Source: Phoma sp. XZ068
Lineage: Eukaryota; Ascomycota; Dothideomycetes; Pleosporales; Didymellaceae
Length of the DNA stretch: 64,000 bases
Direction of reading: 5' to 3'
NCBI GenBank assembly: GCA_004835665.1
Contig: RBKR01000004.1
Location: forward strand, 1 to 64,000
Part shown: positions 32,501-43,490 of the stretch, piece after piece
Position numbering within the stretch: the first letter of the stretch is position 1
How the letters are laid out: each line of letters starts with the position of its first letter
Notes under the pieces: model-generated
The model's input: the letters and a program-made list of their open reading frames with translations, nothing else
Told to the model about the DNA's origin: nothing
The model's database searches: none
Translations under genes and position numbers: made by a program

Positions 32501-34728
32501 AAAGCTGTTAATTCTTTTAATTAATATCTAGATTATACTTTCTTAACTATAGAAGTCCTAATATAACATTATAAGTAGCTATCCTAAAAGTATCTAGAGT
32601 TATTTTCTTATAGTGTCTATAGATCTAGAGGGGTGCTATAGTTACTTTATATATAATCTTAGATTTCTTAGGTATTAGTTCTCTATTAGCTACTCTAAGC
32701 AGGTAAGGTATTATCTTCTAAGTAGAGTATAGTCTAGCTAGCTATACTACTCTTAAAGAGATATAATTAGACTGTGCTCTAGAGTCTAAGAGTACCTTTA
32801 TCTATCTTCTATTTACTTTAATAGGTAACTTAATTAGTTAGTAATTACTTTTAACACTATTAATAGATTAATCTCTAGTGCCTGCTAGCACTGCCCTAAA
32901 AAAGGATTCTCTTGTCTAAAGCTGTTGCTTTACTTCTTTTCTTTATAGGTCTTATAGTAGAGATTAAGGCAGGTCTACTAATACTAATTAAAGTATTACT
33001 TATTTACTACTAGTCCTTGTTGTCTACGCTTAAACTTATTCTAGCTAGGAAAGTATTAGTTATTATATTTATCTATTAGGTATAGTATATAGTAATTCTT
33101 CTTGTAATCTTCCTATTATAGTTTGTATAGACGTCTCTTTAGAAACTATCCTAAATTAAGCTTTTCTAAGTAATATGTCTAGTATCTATTATAGTAGCAT
33201 GCTGTCTATAATAGTGCTCTATAATATAGGTTTCTAGGGTCTAGGCTATAATTAGGTTCTAGGTAGTTATAATCCTAATTCTAGTGTGCTTCTAGCTAAT
33301 ATTATTATTAGTATTCCTTATATAACTTATTATACTAATTTTCTTTATTATCTACCTTAATAGAGGGGATAATTAGGTCTTAACACAGCTTAGTATAGGC
33401 TTTATTATTAGCTTTCTTAACTTTGTATTACTTATATTTCTAACAGCGTGTGTTATATTATACCTTGTACTATGTAGTAGTAGAGCATGCTATTTATTTA
33501 TAATTATTATTATCTTCCTCTAGGTAATATCTAGGTAGTTATAGTGTAGTTTCTTTAGTATTAGATATCTGCGTAGCCTAAGACTTATAGTATAGTGTTA
33601 TAGATTAGGCAATACTTATATTTTAGTGCTTAGTATCTACCTTATATTCTAATTCTAGGTCTGCTATAAGTTATCCTATATTATTAGTAAAAATCTCCTA
33701 TTTATTACTAGTATCTTTGCCTTCTAGTATTATAACTAGCATATTAATTTACTAGAATACTTTATTCTATTAGCAATCTTTAGTAAAGTAGCCTAGTTTG
33801 CTATAGTTATAGCAAGTCCTGTCCTTGTTACTGTTATTATTACTATATCCCTTCTTTTTATTCTATTATAGTTTTGCGTTTATTAGTCTCTTGTTAATAT
33901 TAGATAGGTCTATAGCCTTAGGTCTATAGTAGCTGCTATAAGTATTACTATAGATATAGTATCCTATATTAGGTTAGTAATTATTTCTGCAGGTTCTTTA
34001 ATAAATATAGTTATTTGCCTATTAATTGTGTAGGGGTGCTTAAGCTAGCTAGGCTTAGGTTTAAGTATATAAGTCCTCTCTAAGTTCTTAGTAGAGCTTA
34101 TAGAGTTAAATATTAATCTTAATTATAGTATTAATAAGTTTATCTAATATATTAATAGTACTATTATAGTGTATTAGCTCTTTCTTAATATATAGTTTAA
34201 GTCTCTAATAAAATATAGTAGTAAGCGTAATATTATCCTAACTAGTATTAGTAGTAAGTTATTAAAAGTTAGCTATATAATTAGCAGCAGCTGCGTTTTA
34301 TTATAGGCGCTAAATATTTTATTATATAATTATAGGTTTGTTAGAAACTCTAAAGACTAGTTAAATCTTTTCCTTAAACTTGTTAAAGTCTTTAATCTAT
34401 TTATTAATATTAGCAGAGTTAGCAGTAGAGTAGTACTTCTTAATAAATAGCTTAATCTATTAGAAAGCCTAACCTCTTATATAACTAGAGACAAGAGTAA
34501 CTTTCTTATTCTTATTAATACAGTCTCCCTAAAATATAAAGAAGAGGTCCTACTATATAAGCTAGTCCTCTAGCTTAGCGCGTTTACTATAGTAGAAGTT
34601 AGGCTTAGTAATATTTATAGGGTGCGTAGTAATAGTAGCCTCTATATTAGTATTGCTATTTATATTAGTAGAGTTGCTAGGGGTAGTATAGGTTCCTAAT
34701 ATAGTACTTATCTTAGAGGTGTTTAAAA

Positions 34729-35212
34729 TATTAAGGTTATAAACTAAGTAAAGCTTATAAATACTTCTAAGGTTAGTTCTCTAGGATAAGCGCTAGTACA
34801 GGAGGGGGTTAGTATAAATACCTAGTAAAACACTATAACAACTATAGGTTTAATAATAAGTAGTATAGATAGTTAATCTGTCTAGCTTAAAAGTTAGGTT
34901 AAGTTCTAATAACAAAGTTAATTAATAAGGTTAAACACAATACTATAAGGGCAGTGTTCCTAATTGCTATATACTAAGAAGTGTCCTATATTTCTTATAA
35001 TATCTTATAAAGTCCTATAGAAGGCCCTGTAGTTTCTATAAGTAGTTTATAGTTTCTATAGGACATATGTGTAGTGTCTTACGCTGTCTTACACTCTTGG
35101 CATAGTTTATTTCTATAGAATTATAGAATATTATATAGCCTTCTTAGCCCTACGCTATTAATCTATAACTATAACTTTGTTATACTATGCCTCTTCCTCT
35201 AAGATTATAATA
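34729..35212 (-). repeat. LTR (5' LTR of copy 3)
   Basis: 484 bp, TATTAAGG start and ATTATAATA end. Pairs with 28,495-28,978; differences between the two are mainly transitions. Confidence 0.9.
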
Positions 35213-35830
35213 GGTGCTAGATTAGTTCTATTTAACCTAGAATAGGTTATAATAGCCTTTAATATAAAGCTATAGACTTCTTTACTCTAACTTTCTACTA
35301 ATAACAAGCTATAGTAGTTATAAACTCTAAGTAATACCCTAGAACTTAGGTTATAATTAATACTTATAAAAATAAGAATTTAAAGGTATACTAATAGCTT
35401 ACTAACTTCTATAGTAGAAGTGTTTAAGAAGGTCTTAAAGGGGGCAGTAATAATTATATATAAGCTAGTATTAGTATAAAAAGAAATTACTAAGCTTTAG
35501 GTAGCTAATAAGGCTACTATATACTAAAAATTATATAAAAGAAAGTAGGTTAAGAAGGAAGAGACCTTTATAGTTAAAAAGAGTTAGTAGGTAACTACTC
35601 TAAAGGAGTTTAGGGCTTATAGTAATAGAAAGAAGAGGAAGAAGTAGGTGCATGCTAAAGGAGGTAAACTAACCTAATAATACTATAGACAGTATAGAGA
35701 GAGTAGGTATAATATATAAATATATAAGAATAGTATAGAAGTAGCTTCTAAGTAATATTATAGCTTGTTTTACCTAATACAGGGCTAGTTTGTAGTGTTT
35801 TAGGCTATAAGAGGGTAAGATTTAGTAGGG
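35213..35830 (+). pseudogene. pogo-type DDE transposase remnant, right part (C-terminus)
   Basis: The plus strand continues the transposase frame of 28,251-28,494: GARLV then F-N-(P to L)-E, later EVFKKVLKGAVIII, EITKL, and a basic tail with RKKRKK and HAKGGKLT. This is the usual end of fungal pogo/Fot-type transposases. All interruptions are TAA/TAG at expected Gln. Inactive. Confidence 0.8.
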
Positions 35831-35844
35831 GCTTGGCAAAAGTA

Positions 35845-35876
35845 ATCTACTTGCCCGTTAATCCACTTGCCCGTGA
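35845..35876. repeat. tandem 16-bp motif ATCYACTTGCCCGTKA, candidate transposon terminus
   Basis: Two adjacent copies (35,845-35,860 and 35,861-35,876) lie just after the transposase end and before normal DNA. Short repeats at the ends of pogo-type elements are common, so this may be the right terminal repeat. I did not find a convincing partner at the left end, where RIP would have altered it. Confidence 0.4.
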
Positions 35877-35884
35877 GGTATGTT

Positions 35885-36475
35885 ATAATATAGTTGTAAT
35901 AGCATAATACTAGTAGGAAGGTAAGTACTTGCTTAGAGTAGCTGCTTGCTTATAAAACACGTTATATTCTTATAGATATTAATTATTACACCCTATAAAG
36001 TGGAGACTTTTTTAAAGAGCTTATCTAGGCGCGAGTTGTTCTACTATTTATGCTGGTAGGCGTTGGATATAGTGGCAGGTGTGCGCGTGGCGCGTTCAAG
36101 TCGTTTAAGTTTGTAGGCGCTGGCTGTAGCAGATGTAAGAGTCTGGTTGTGCGGGGTTTGGTGCGTTAGTTGTAGTGTTTAGAGGCTGCAGTGTGTAGGG
36201 TGTGGCGTGGGAGTGTTTCGCAACCAGGTAAGGATTGAGGCTCCGAGTGGAGTGACATTGCAGGTGCGTACCCTGGGTGTTTTAGGTTAGGAGTCTGGGG
36301 TAGGTGGGTATGGCATCACGCATCTTCAATCTAAACCAATTAAATATGGGAAATGTAATTATGTTTAAAGTCTAGGTATAGAATCTACTATCTTGACGTT
36401 TTTGAAGTAACAGCTCCTTTCTATTGTACACTCGCTCTTCTGGCATCTACCACGCTTGATCTAACTAGCCCATCA
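35885..36475. other. gene-free edge of the RIP island
   Basis: Composition returns to normal within about 200 bp. From 36,040 there is GT-rich unique DNA without a supported gene; this is the 3' flank of the ATPase gene. Confidence 0.5.
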
Positions 36476-39400
36476 TCACACCACAGCAGCTTCCTGGGCA
36501 GACACCCCAGATCCAACATTGCCCCACCCCTTTCGACGGAAGTAAGCCCGCTTCGCCCACTTCCAGGCCTCAGCGCCAGCCATGAAGCCAACGACTGCGA
36601 CAAACACCACCGCCCACTCCCATGAGATGCCATCATGAAGGAAGACAACATGATTAAGCTTCGGAATGTAGAGCGTCGGGATCGCAATAACGAAAACAAC
36701 CGTGACCGAGTAGAACAGAAACTGGTTGCCCCACAGATGCTGCGCCCAGTGCTTGACACCCTTCTCAAAGTCGAAGAACGACCGCCTTGTATCGATCAGC
36801 TGCCACGCAAAGAGCAAAAAAACCCACGTTGTCGTCGTGTACGAAGTAGCACGGGCCCGGAAAACCGCCTCACAGGACTCGGAGAACTCGTTGTTGCAGC
36901 CGACCCCCAGATTGCCGCCATTGAAGCCGTACACGACCACGGTGAAGGTCCCCATGATGCAGGCCGCCTCCATCAAGCCGTACACGAACATATCAGCAAA
37001 GAACTCTGGCGGGAACACGCCGTGCTTGAGACTGTGAGGCGGCCGGTTGAGGATGTCAGGTACTGCTTTCTCGAACCCGAGGCCCGTCTCGCAGAACGCA
37101 CCCGTGCCGACGAGCATCCAGATGATCTCGACGGGACTGAGCTGGAAGACTGAGATACCCGTAGCGTCTTTGAACGCTAGACCCGCCAATAAGGCGATGA
37201 CGAAACCGAAATTGGCGGCGAGAACGTGCAAGATGAACTTCTGGATGTTGTCGAAGATGCGGCGGCCTTCTTCGATGGCGTTCAGGATCGAAGCGAAGTT
37301 GTCGTCTGTCAGCACAATGTCGCTGCTCTCTTTTGCCACGTCTGAGCCGGAGCCCATCGCGATGCCAATGTCCGATCGCTTGAGCGAAGGGGCGTCGTTG
37401 ATGCCGTCGCCGGTCATTGCGCAGTATCTGCCGCGTCTGTGGAGCGCGTCGATCATACGGACCTTGGTGGAGGGAGCACAGCGTGCGACGACCAGTGGCA
37501 GCTGAGGCAGGGCATCTAGCTGTGCGTCTGTTAGTGCGTCGAACTCAGTGGCAGGCATGGCGAGCGATGCGACTACATCCGTTGACATCAGACGCAGCTC
37601 TGCAGGTGGTGGTAAGATAGAGACCTCGCTGGCGATAGCGCGTGCGGTTGCGACATGGTCGCCGGTTAACATGTGCACTGTGATGCCAGCTGCCTGACAA
37701 GCGAGTACGCTGGGCTTCGACTCTGGCCGTGGTGGATCGTAGATACCAATGAGACCCAGAAACGTCAAGCCAGATTCGACCGCGTCGCGAGGTACATCGT
37801 CGCCGTCTTCGTCTTCGATGTCAGGATCAGGTAAGATACCGGCATACGGTTTGCTTGCGAACGCGAGGACACGTAGGCCTTGGGTGGCCATTGCCTCCAT
37901 GTTGTCGAGGATCTCTGTCCGTGTCGACTCATCGAGCTGGGATGTAGCCGAGTCAACATCAGGTGTAGCGATCCGGCTGCAGACGCCCAGGACACGTTCC
38001 ACAGCGCCCTTTGTAAATATCCGATGCTCACTTGAAGGTAGATGGGTGGCGATGACCGACATCCTCTTGACGTCCGAATCGAATGGGAACTCTGCAACGA
38101 TGGACCACGCCGCTCCAGATCCCTGTGTCAGACGTGCTCTGCTCCAACCGAACCGACCGGCAAAGACTTCAATAGCGACTTCGGTAGGTGCGCCGCGAGC
38201 GACCCATGATTTAGCCTTCTCGCTGTCACCTTCGACTTGTTCCACTGTCGCCAGGTTTGCTAGCGACGCAACGATGAGGTATTGTTCAAGTTCAAAACGG
38301 ATCGAGGCATCGCTTTCAACCTGCACGGCGCCCAACGTATCGAGGTCCTGAGGAGACGTCTGCGTGAAGGATACTGTGCCAGAGGATGGGTTGTACACTT
38401 CGTTGCCGGCTTCGACTACATAAGTGCCGACTCCCGGAAGCCAGGCTTGACGGGCAACCATACGGCCTTGAGTGATCGTGCCCGTCTTGTCAGAGCATAC
38501 ATCTGCCAATAGTCAGTCCATATCCTTTTCTGGGGTCAATGTTGACTTACCAGTAACACCACCTAGAGCCTCCAAGCTCGATAGATTTCGGACCATGACA
38601 TGCCGCTCCAGCATCTTCTTCGTACCCGCCGCCATTGTCACGGTCAGCACCAAGAGCAGACTGACGGGTATAGTTCCCACAGCTGTCGTAATGGCGTAGA
38701 TGATGACATCGCGCCTGGAATCGAACTTGTTCGCACCCAGCACCACAATAGCGCAAATGACCGCTATGCCGAACAGCCACAGGAAGAGCTCGGACAGCTT
38801 CCTCTGCAACGGCGTTCCGACCGTCAACCCCAGGAACTTGCACACTGCGGACGCAACGCGCATGTACCACGCTCCTTTCTCATCAAAATCGCCGCTGCCG
38901 TTAAGCGCAGATGCGATCTTTCCGATCTCCGTATCCATGCCAGTCGCGACCACGACACCGCTTCCACGTCCCTCGACAATCGTAGTGCTGCTGAACACCA
39001 TGTTCAGCCTGTCGCCCGGGCCGGTGTCTGGCTTCGACGTCGTATTCGCATTTTTGGACGCTGGAAGAGACTCGCCCGTCAGCATTGTCTCGTCGGCTTT
39101 GAGATTGACCGAGTCGATGAGGCGGACATCAGCGGGCACCGAGTCGCCTGTCAAAAGCTGTACGATGTCGCCCGGGACCTATCATGCATTAGCAAAACCC
39201 CTACACCCCGCACTCCCAGACCCAACACCCAGATATGAAGGGAGACTCACCACCTCACTCGTCCCAATCTCGACCACCCTCCCTGCTCTCAAAACCGTCG
39301 CGCGTGGACTTCCCAGCGTCTTGAGACTCTCCATCGTCTTCTCCGCCTTCAGCGTCTGGAAGAACCCCAGGAAGATGTTAAACACAATGATACCTCCCAA

Positions 39401-39700
39401 TATCCCTCCCTCAATCCACGCCTGGATACCGAAACTGGCACCTAGAGCGAGAACAAGGACTAGTGTCATGGCGTTGAAGATCTGCTCGAAGAAGATGCGC
39501 AGCGGTTGCACGCCGCCGCTGGCCTCGAGTTCATTGGGGCCATGCTGAGCCAGGCGTTGAGAGGCCTCGGAGGGATCGAGACCAGTTGACGGGTTGGCGG
39601 AGAGGTGGTTTAGGACTTCGTTGTGCGGGAGGGTGTGCGCTGGGTAGGGGAGGGAGAAGTGGGAGCTGGGTGGGTCAGCACGGTCTTTGTTAGAGACCAT
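36476..39700 (-). CDS. ENA1: ENA-type (P-type IID) sodium/potassium-exporting ATPase, three exons
   Basis: Exons 39,700-39,251, 39,178-38,551 and 38,502-36,476 join across GT-AG introns of 72 and 48 bp to give 1,034 residues, normal for the family. Visible P-type ATPase parts: N-terminal cation-ATPase region with HGPNEL (53-58), TGES (184-187) of the actuator domain, phosphorylated Asp in DKTGT (364-368), nucleotide-site FTKGA (about 522-526), hinge TGDGINDAP (723-731), and C-terminal membrane helices ending in basic cytosolic sequence. TM4 reads GTIPVSLLLVLT rather than the Ca2+-pump PEGL, and DKTGTITQGRMVARQ is characteristic of the ENA family. The enzyme uses ATP to export Na+ (or K+) across the plasma membrane and supports salt and alkaline-pH tolerance. 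All key residues are present, so it is probably functional even though it borders the RIP island. Confidence 0.93.
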
Positions 39701-40464
39701 GATGAGCTAAGAAGAGATATGGCAAAGGAGCAAGAAGAATTTGGGTTTTACTAGCCATGAACCGGGCCTTGGGTGTGAGTTGTTTCACTTCCATACGCAT
39801 CTTTCGTACTTATACCCTCCCCGCCCGGTGTCCGCGCATCCACCAACCCGGTTCATTGTCGACTCGATTCATACACAGGGCGTAGGCCAAGGCTTCCATG
39901 ATGGAGTTGAACCAATCCACTCATCTATCTCTTCACGAAGCTTACTTGCCGCCGACCTGTTGTCGTGCCGTTGTCGTGAGCTGCGGCACCGCGCACCGCG
40001 GAACTCTCCAAACGGCAGCCAAGCCTCCTAGTCTGACTTGTCTCCATATGCGATCATGGCACGTGAGGGAGATATTAGTAACGTTTTTGAGAGTTGGCCG
40101 AGATGTTGCCGTCGTGAAGGGTGTATGCAGGGCTTGCTCTTGGCTGCCCTTCTTGGGTTAGCGCATGGTTCTGCGGGGAGTGAGCGGGTGTGGCGTCCAC
40201 GGATGGGTTGTGAGTGGAGATAGTCACCAAAACAGCGAGATTGCGCAGATTTGGGCAAGATTATCTCAATGAGACAACAAAGTAATCGATTGTGGCTACT
40301 TCGCTACGCCTACGCGTTGGCGGAAACAAAAACATGTAGCTGTGTCTAGACAATGACAACTTCTTCCAGTATTTGGCCCGCAAAATAGTCCTCGTTCAAC
40401 TGGAACGCAGGCTAGTGAGGGGGTTCGTGTGCGCCAGGGGTCGCGAAATGTTCCTTTACCTTCT
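39701..40464. other. intergenic DNA upstream of the ATPase
   Basis: No supported gene. It should include the ATPase promoter; the bases just upstream of its start contain runs of CTTCTTGC and CTCCTTTGCC on the coding strand. Short open frames here lack family resemblance. Confidence 0.4.
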
Positions 40465-40770
40465 CTATCGCAAAATCCGGTTCTGCTTGCAGCAGTATCC
40501 AACATACTCGTAGCCAAGCGCATGCGGTCGAAGAATGCTGAGGTTCTGACAACCCTTGAGAGCCCATACGTGATCCTTCCCGTGATGGTCCGTTTTGTTC
40601 TGATGCAGGTGACATCTCAGGATCTCGCCAGTTTCAAGGACACAGTACCTGGTATAGCAAAGTTGGAGTATAGCATGTAGCAGCTCAGGATTCGTAATAG
40701 GAAAGTGGTAGATTTTCGCAAGATCATTAGGTATCATCCACGGGAGTGTCTGCTTAACATTCGAGGACAT
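40465..40770 (-). CDS. small hypothetical protein, about 101 residues
   Basis: A frame from Met at 40,770 (MSSNVKQTLPWMIPNDLA...) of 101 residues with balanced, protein-like composition, several His/Cys (CHLHQNKTDHHGKDH) and no low complexity. It could be a complete small protein or a first exon continuing to the left. I do not recognise the family; no partner gene is adjacent. Confidence 0.4.
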   Translation of the reverse strand: MSSNVKQTLPWMIPNDLAKIYHFPITNPELLHAILQLCYTRYCVLETGEILRCHLHQNKTDHHGKDHVWALKGCQNLSILRPHALGYEYVGYCCKQNRILR

Positions 40771-41319
40771 TGGGCGAGTAATCTCGATCTAGAGACCCCC
40801 TAGTAATTAGGTTGGTAGGAACTAAGGTTTTGCTAGTAGTTTTTAGCTCTCTAAAACAAACTCTATATTACGATACTTGCTATACTTGCTTTGTAATAAT
40901 AGATTCGTAATACTAACTTTAGGGTTTTTAGGGTTTCCCCAGGCGACACCGGTTATGCTATACTCTTTCTACGCCTAGGCCCGCTACGCCAGGCTGTTTG
41001 GTTGGTGTTAAAGCAGGCCGGCCTGGCCGGCTTGTTAGCGACTCTGCGTAACACAAAGGCCCTACCCCGCACTTGTACCACCTCAGCCGTCCTTTGCATT
41101 GTCGAATCAATGCAAAAGAATTAGAGATACGGCTGATATTTTAGCATGTCATGTGGCTGCACTTGAACTCAGCTGAATAGTTGGACTGGAGTTAATCAAG
41201 ACGATGTAATAACGGCTTGTTGGATAAAAGCTGTCAGCTCTACCCTTGGAGCAGTCGAGGCACATTGCTACACAGTCTACAAAATTCCAAAGTTAATCCA
41301 ACCCTTCGAGAACATCAAG
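40771..41319. other. intergenic DNA with telomere-like and palindromic bits
   Basis: Contains TTTAGGGTTTTTAGGGTTTCCCC at about 40,917-40,939, resembling telomere repeat in the opposite orientation to the chromosome end, an AT-rich patch (40,800-40,910), and a GC palindrome-like CCGGCCTGGCCGG near 41,018. No gene. Confidence 0.4.
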
Positions 41320-41860
41320 ATGCGTTTCAGAGGAAGTTGCGCTTGCGGCCAGATTAATTTCACGGTCGACAGCGAGCCCCTCAAAATTGTCGGTCTACTC
41401 TTTCCACCACACCATTTCATCCCCAGCGAATTCCGTCCCATCTAATTCCCTACTCCTGGCATTATCGCATCCCTCTCCTTCCTTCCTAAACCACATTCAA
41501 TCTGACCCCAAACAGGCCCTCTGCCACTGCCTCCAATGCCGCCGCCTAACTGGCACAACCTACACTACCAATATGCTAATCCCTATCTCCGCTCTGAACA
41601 TAACCAGCGGCACGCCTCGGAAATGCAGTTTTGTGCAAGAGTCTGGCATAAAGTTCGACACGACATTCTGCGGTGACTGTAGCTCCCTGCTCGGCAAGGC
41701 AACGGAGGACGAGGCGTTCAAAGGCATGTTCATCCTGGCGGCGGGACTATTAGATGAAGACATCAACAAGTTCAGGCCGGATACAGAGCTATGGGTTAAG
41801 CACCGGGCGAGTTGGATTGCGCCGATTGAAGGCGCGGCGCAGGCGCAGACTTTCTCTTGA
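41320..41860 (+). CDS. CENP-V/GFA-domain (glutathione-dependent formaldehyde-activating-like) protein, two exons
   Basis: Exon 1 41,320-41,388 and exon 2 41,516-41,860, joined over a 127-bp intron (donor GTCGGT, acceptor CAG), give 137 residues, the usual length for the family. Exon 1 supplies CACG (residues 8-11) in MRFRGSCACGQINF; exon 2 begins ALCHCLQCRRLTG, the second Cys cluster, and later has FCGDCSS. These Cys form the zinc-binding core of the CENP-V/GFA fold (carbon-sulfur lyase-like). Substrate is unknown; many fungal members have no assigned reaction. The donor is weak, so the intron should be confirmed. Confidence 0.8.
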
Positions 41861-42386
41861 GGATGGAGGGGAAGGGATGTTTCATTGGCTATGCTGATTT
41901 TCATCAGGCTGGCAAATGTATCTAACTACTCTAGGATGGTGAATGGGAATGCATGCCACTGTTGGAAGGCGTCTCACTAGCGCACCCTGCTGTGCACGGA
42001 CCATACGTATACGAAGAGGCTCGGTTTTCTTGGCCAAACACTTTCAGTAACAGCAAGACTTCCAAACTTCTTTCCACAACGCAACAAGGCTCTAATTAAC
42101 TGCAACCATTTCAAAATAGAAGGATTAGCCTGATACTGTTATACCGCGAGCTTAGAGTTCATGATTATGTTGTAGTGTAGGTGTTCTGTGTTGCTGAGTA
42201 AGGTGGTGTTCGGCCAAAAGAAACGAGCTTCTTCGTAAAGTCTAGGGTAATGCCGGTACTAAAGGAGCGGTCTGCCCACATCCGTATCTGGATCTACGAT
42301 GTTATAAGGTCTCAAAGGGAATCGTGGTGCGATAGCTAGTCGACACATACAGCAGTCAATTTTTGGGGAGACTTTTGAATCTAAAT
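41861..42386. other. intergenic DNA
   Basis: No supported gene or repeat between the CENP-V/GFA gene and the transposase remnant. Confidence 0.4.
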
Positions 42387-43490
42387 TTACCCATGAACAA
42401 CAGGTTGACTACGAGCGGCTGCACCATCACAATTCTGCTTTTTTCTAGGCGCTGCAACCTGCAAGGCCTTTCGTTTGCCTATTTTAGGTAACTTAATAGC
42501 TTTTTCAGCGTTGCGCTCTTCTTTCTTACGCTTGTTTTCAGCCTTACAAGACTCGATAGCAGCTGGCTCGTCTGCCTTGGCCTGGTCTCTCCCCACCTTC
42601 TCCCTCACCCGCTTCTCACGCTTCCCCTCTGCAAAATTATACTTATATAGCTTATTTGCGTGTAACAACTCCTTCATCTCATCCTTCAGTGGCTCCTCCT
42701 CTTGCTTCTATCGTTCTGCCAAACCCGCCCCTCCCGGCAGGCTCTAGGGAACCACATCATCACTCCACCGTATACTCCTGGTGTTATTGCAAGTCCAGTT
42801 CCCTATTAGGTTGCTTTCTACGCTTCCTGTTTTTGTAACGTGTTGGATGTTTACCCACATTCACAACCGCAACCTAGGTGCTCTGAATGTTCTCAGATTC
42901 AGCCGCTTAAATGAGGCCTGGAGGAAGAGCAGATCCATCCGCACATAAACATGCTTTGAGGCTCACCCAGTCACGATTGCCATCCTGGAGCATCTGCCTG
43001 AACGCCTTCTTCTTGAATTGATGCTTGCTGAAGATTCTCTTCTGTCTGCCAATAGCTCCAGAAGCTCCAATCATGGAGCCGTTCTCATCGATATTGTATG
43101 TGTGCGCAGGCTCTATCTTGTAGAACTCAATTCTGTCGCGCAGGGCGTCTTATTACAGCCTGTACTTATCACCAGGGTCAGCGATGTGACGTTGCCGGTC
43201 CATAGATGTGGTGATTTGACACGAAAGCTCATCGTTGCGACGGGGTCTAGGATGCGCAATACCCAGCTCTCGGAGACCTGATGTCAAGCAATATCTGAGG
43301 CGAAATCTTGAACCATCTCTCTTGTTGGTGGAAGGTATTCCTTTGGGAGCTTATCTGTGTACTGTACAAGCTCTGCCTCCTCCTGTGGGCTGAGTTTCTG
43401 ACGTGTTACTGCATCCTCTCGGTGGGAACGCGTACCCAAGCTCCACTTTACGCCCCAAAGCACATTAACATATGCCCACCTTGTTGCTTA
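42387..43490 (-). pseudogene. pogo-type DDE transposase, degenerate
   Basis: Minus-strand reading from 43,490: a helix-turn-helix/CENPB-like N-terminus (LSPQEEAELVQYTDKLP), then the DDE start HTYNIDENGSMIG with the first catalytic Asp, KRIFSKHQFKKKAF, and VSLKACLCADGSALPPGLI. Middle sequence is deleted near 42,740-42,880, and the basic C-terminus (NAEKAIKLPKIGKRKAL) follows at 42,387-42,677. There are frameshifts and at least two stops; the second and third catalytic Asp are lost. It shows little RIP, in contrast to the pogo remnant in the AT-rich island, so it is from a different family or age. Confidence 0.8.

Larger units (their letters stand above)
28495..35212 (-). mobile_element. full-length Ty3/gypsy chromodomain LTR retrotransposon, copy 3 (least RIP-mutated)
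   Basis: 6,718 bp with 484-bp LTRs at 28,495-28,978 and 34,729-35,212 and a 5-bp GGTGC duplication. Minus-strand order from the right: gag (near 34.0-34.6 kb, reading KLEDQLIQ-like after RIP stops), zinc knuckle near 33.8 kb (RTCYNYSKLGYFTKD, second Cys mutated to Tyr), reverse transcriptase near 31.72 kb (YLNNIL), integrase about 30.1-31.0 kb and chromodomain near 29.6 kb. Stops throughout make it inactive, but it retains clearly more CA/TG than copies 1 and 2, so it is probably the youngest. It interrupts a pogo-type transposase. Confidence 0.9.
11045..35835. other. AT-rich RIP-mutated island
   Basis: About 24.8 kb dominated by TA-rich sequence in which CA and TG dinucleotides are strikingly rare. 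Coding remnants are interrupted almost only by TAA/TAG codons at places where Gln or Trp is expected, as C-to-T change in CpA context predicts. Everything inside is repeat-derived; sub-features are listed separately. Confidence 0.9.

Noticed and set aside
36635..37153. Plus-strand open frames over the ATPase gene
   Set aside because: Antisense to a well-supported exon with all P-type ATPase motifs.
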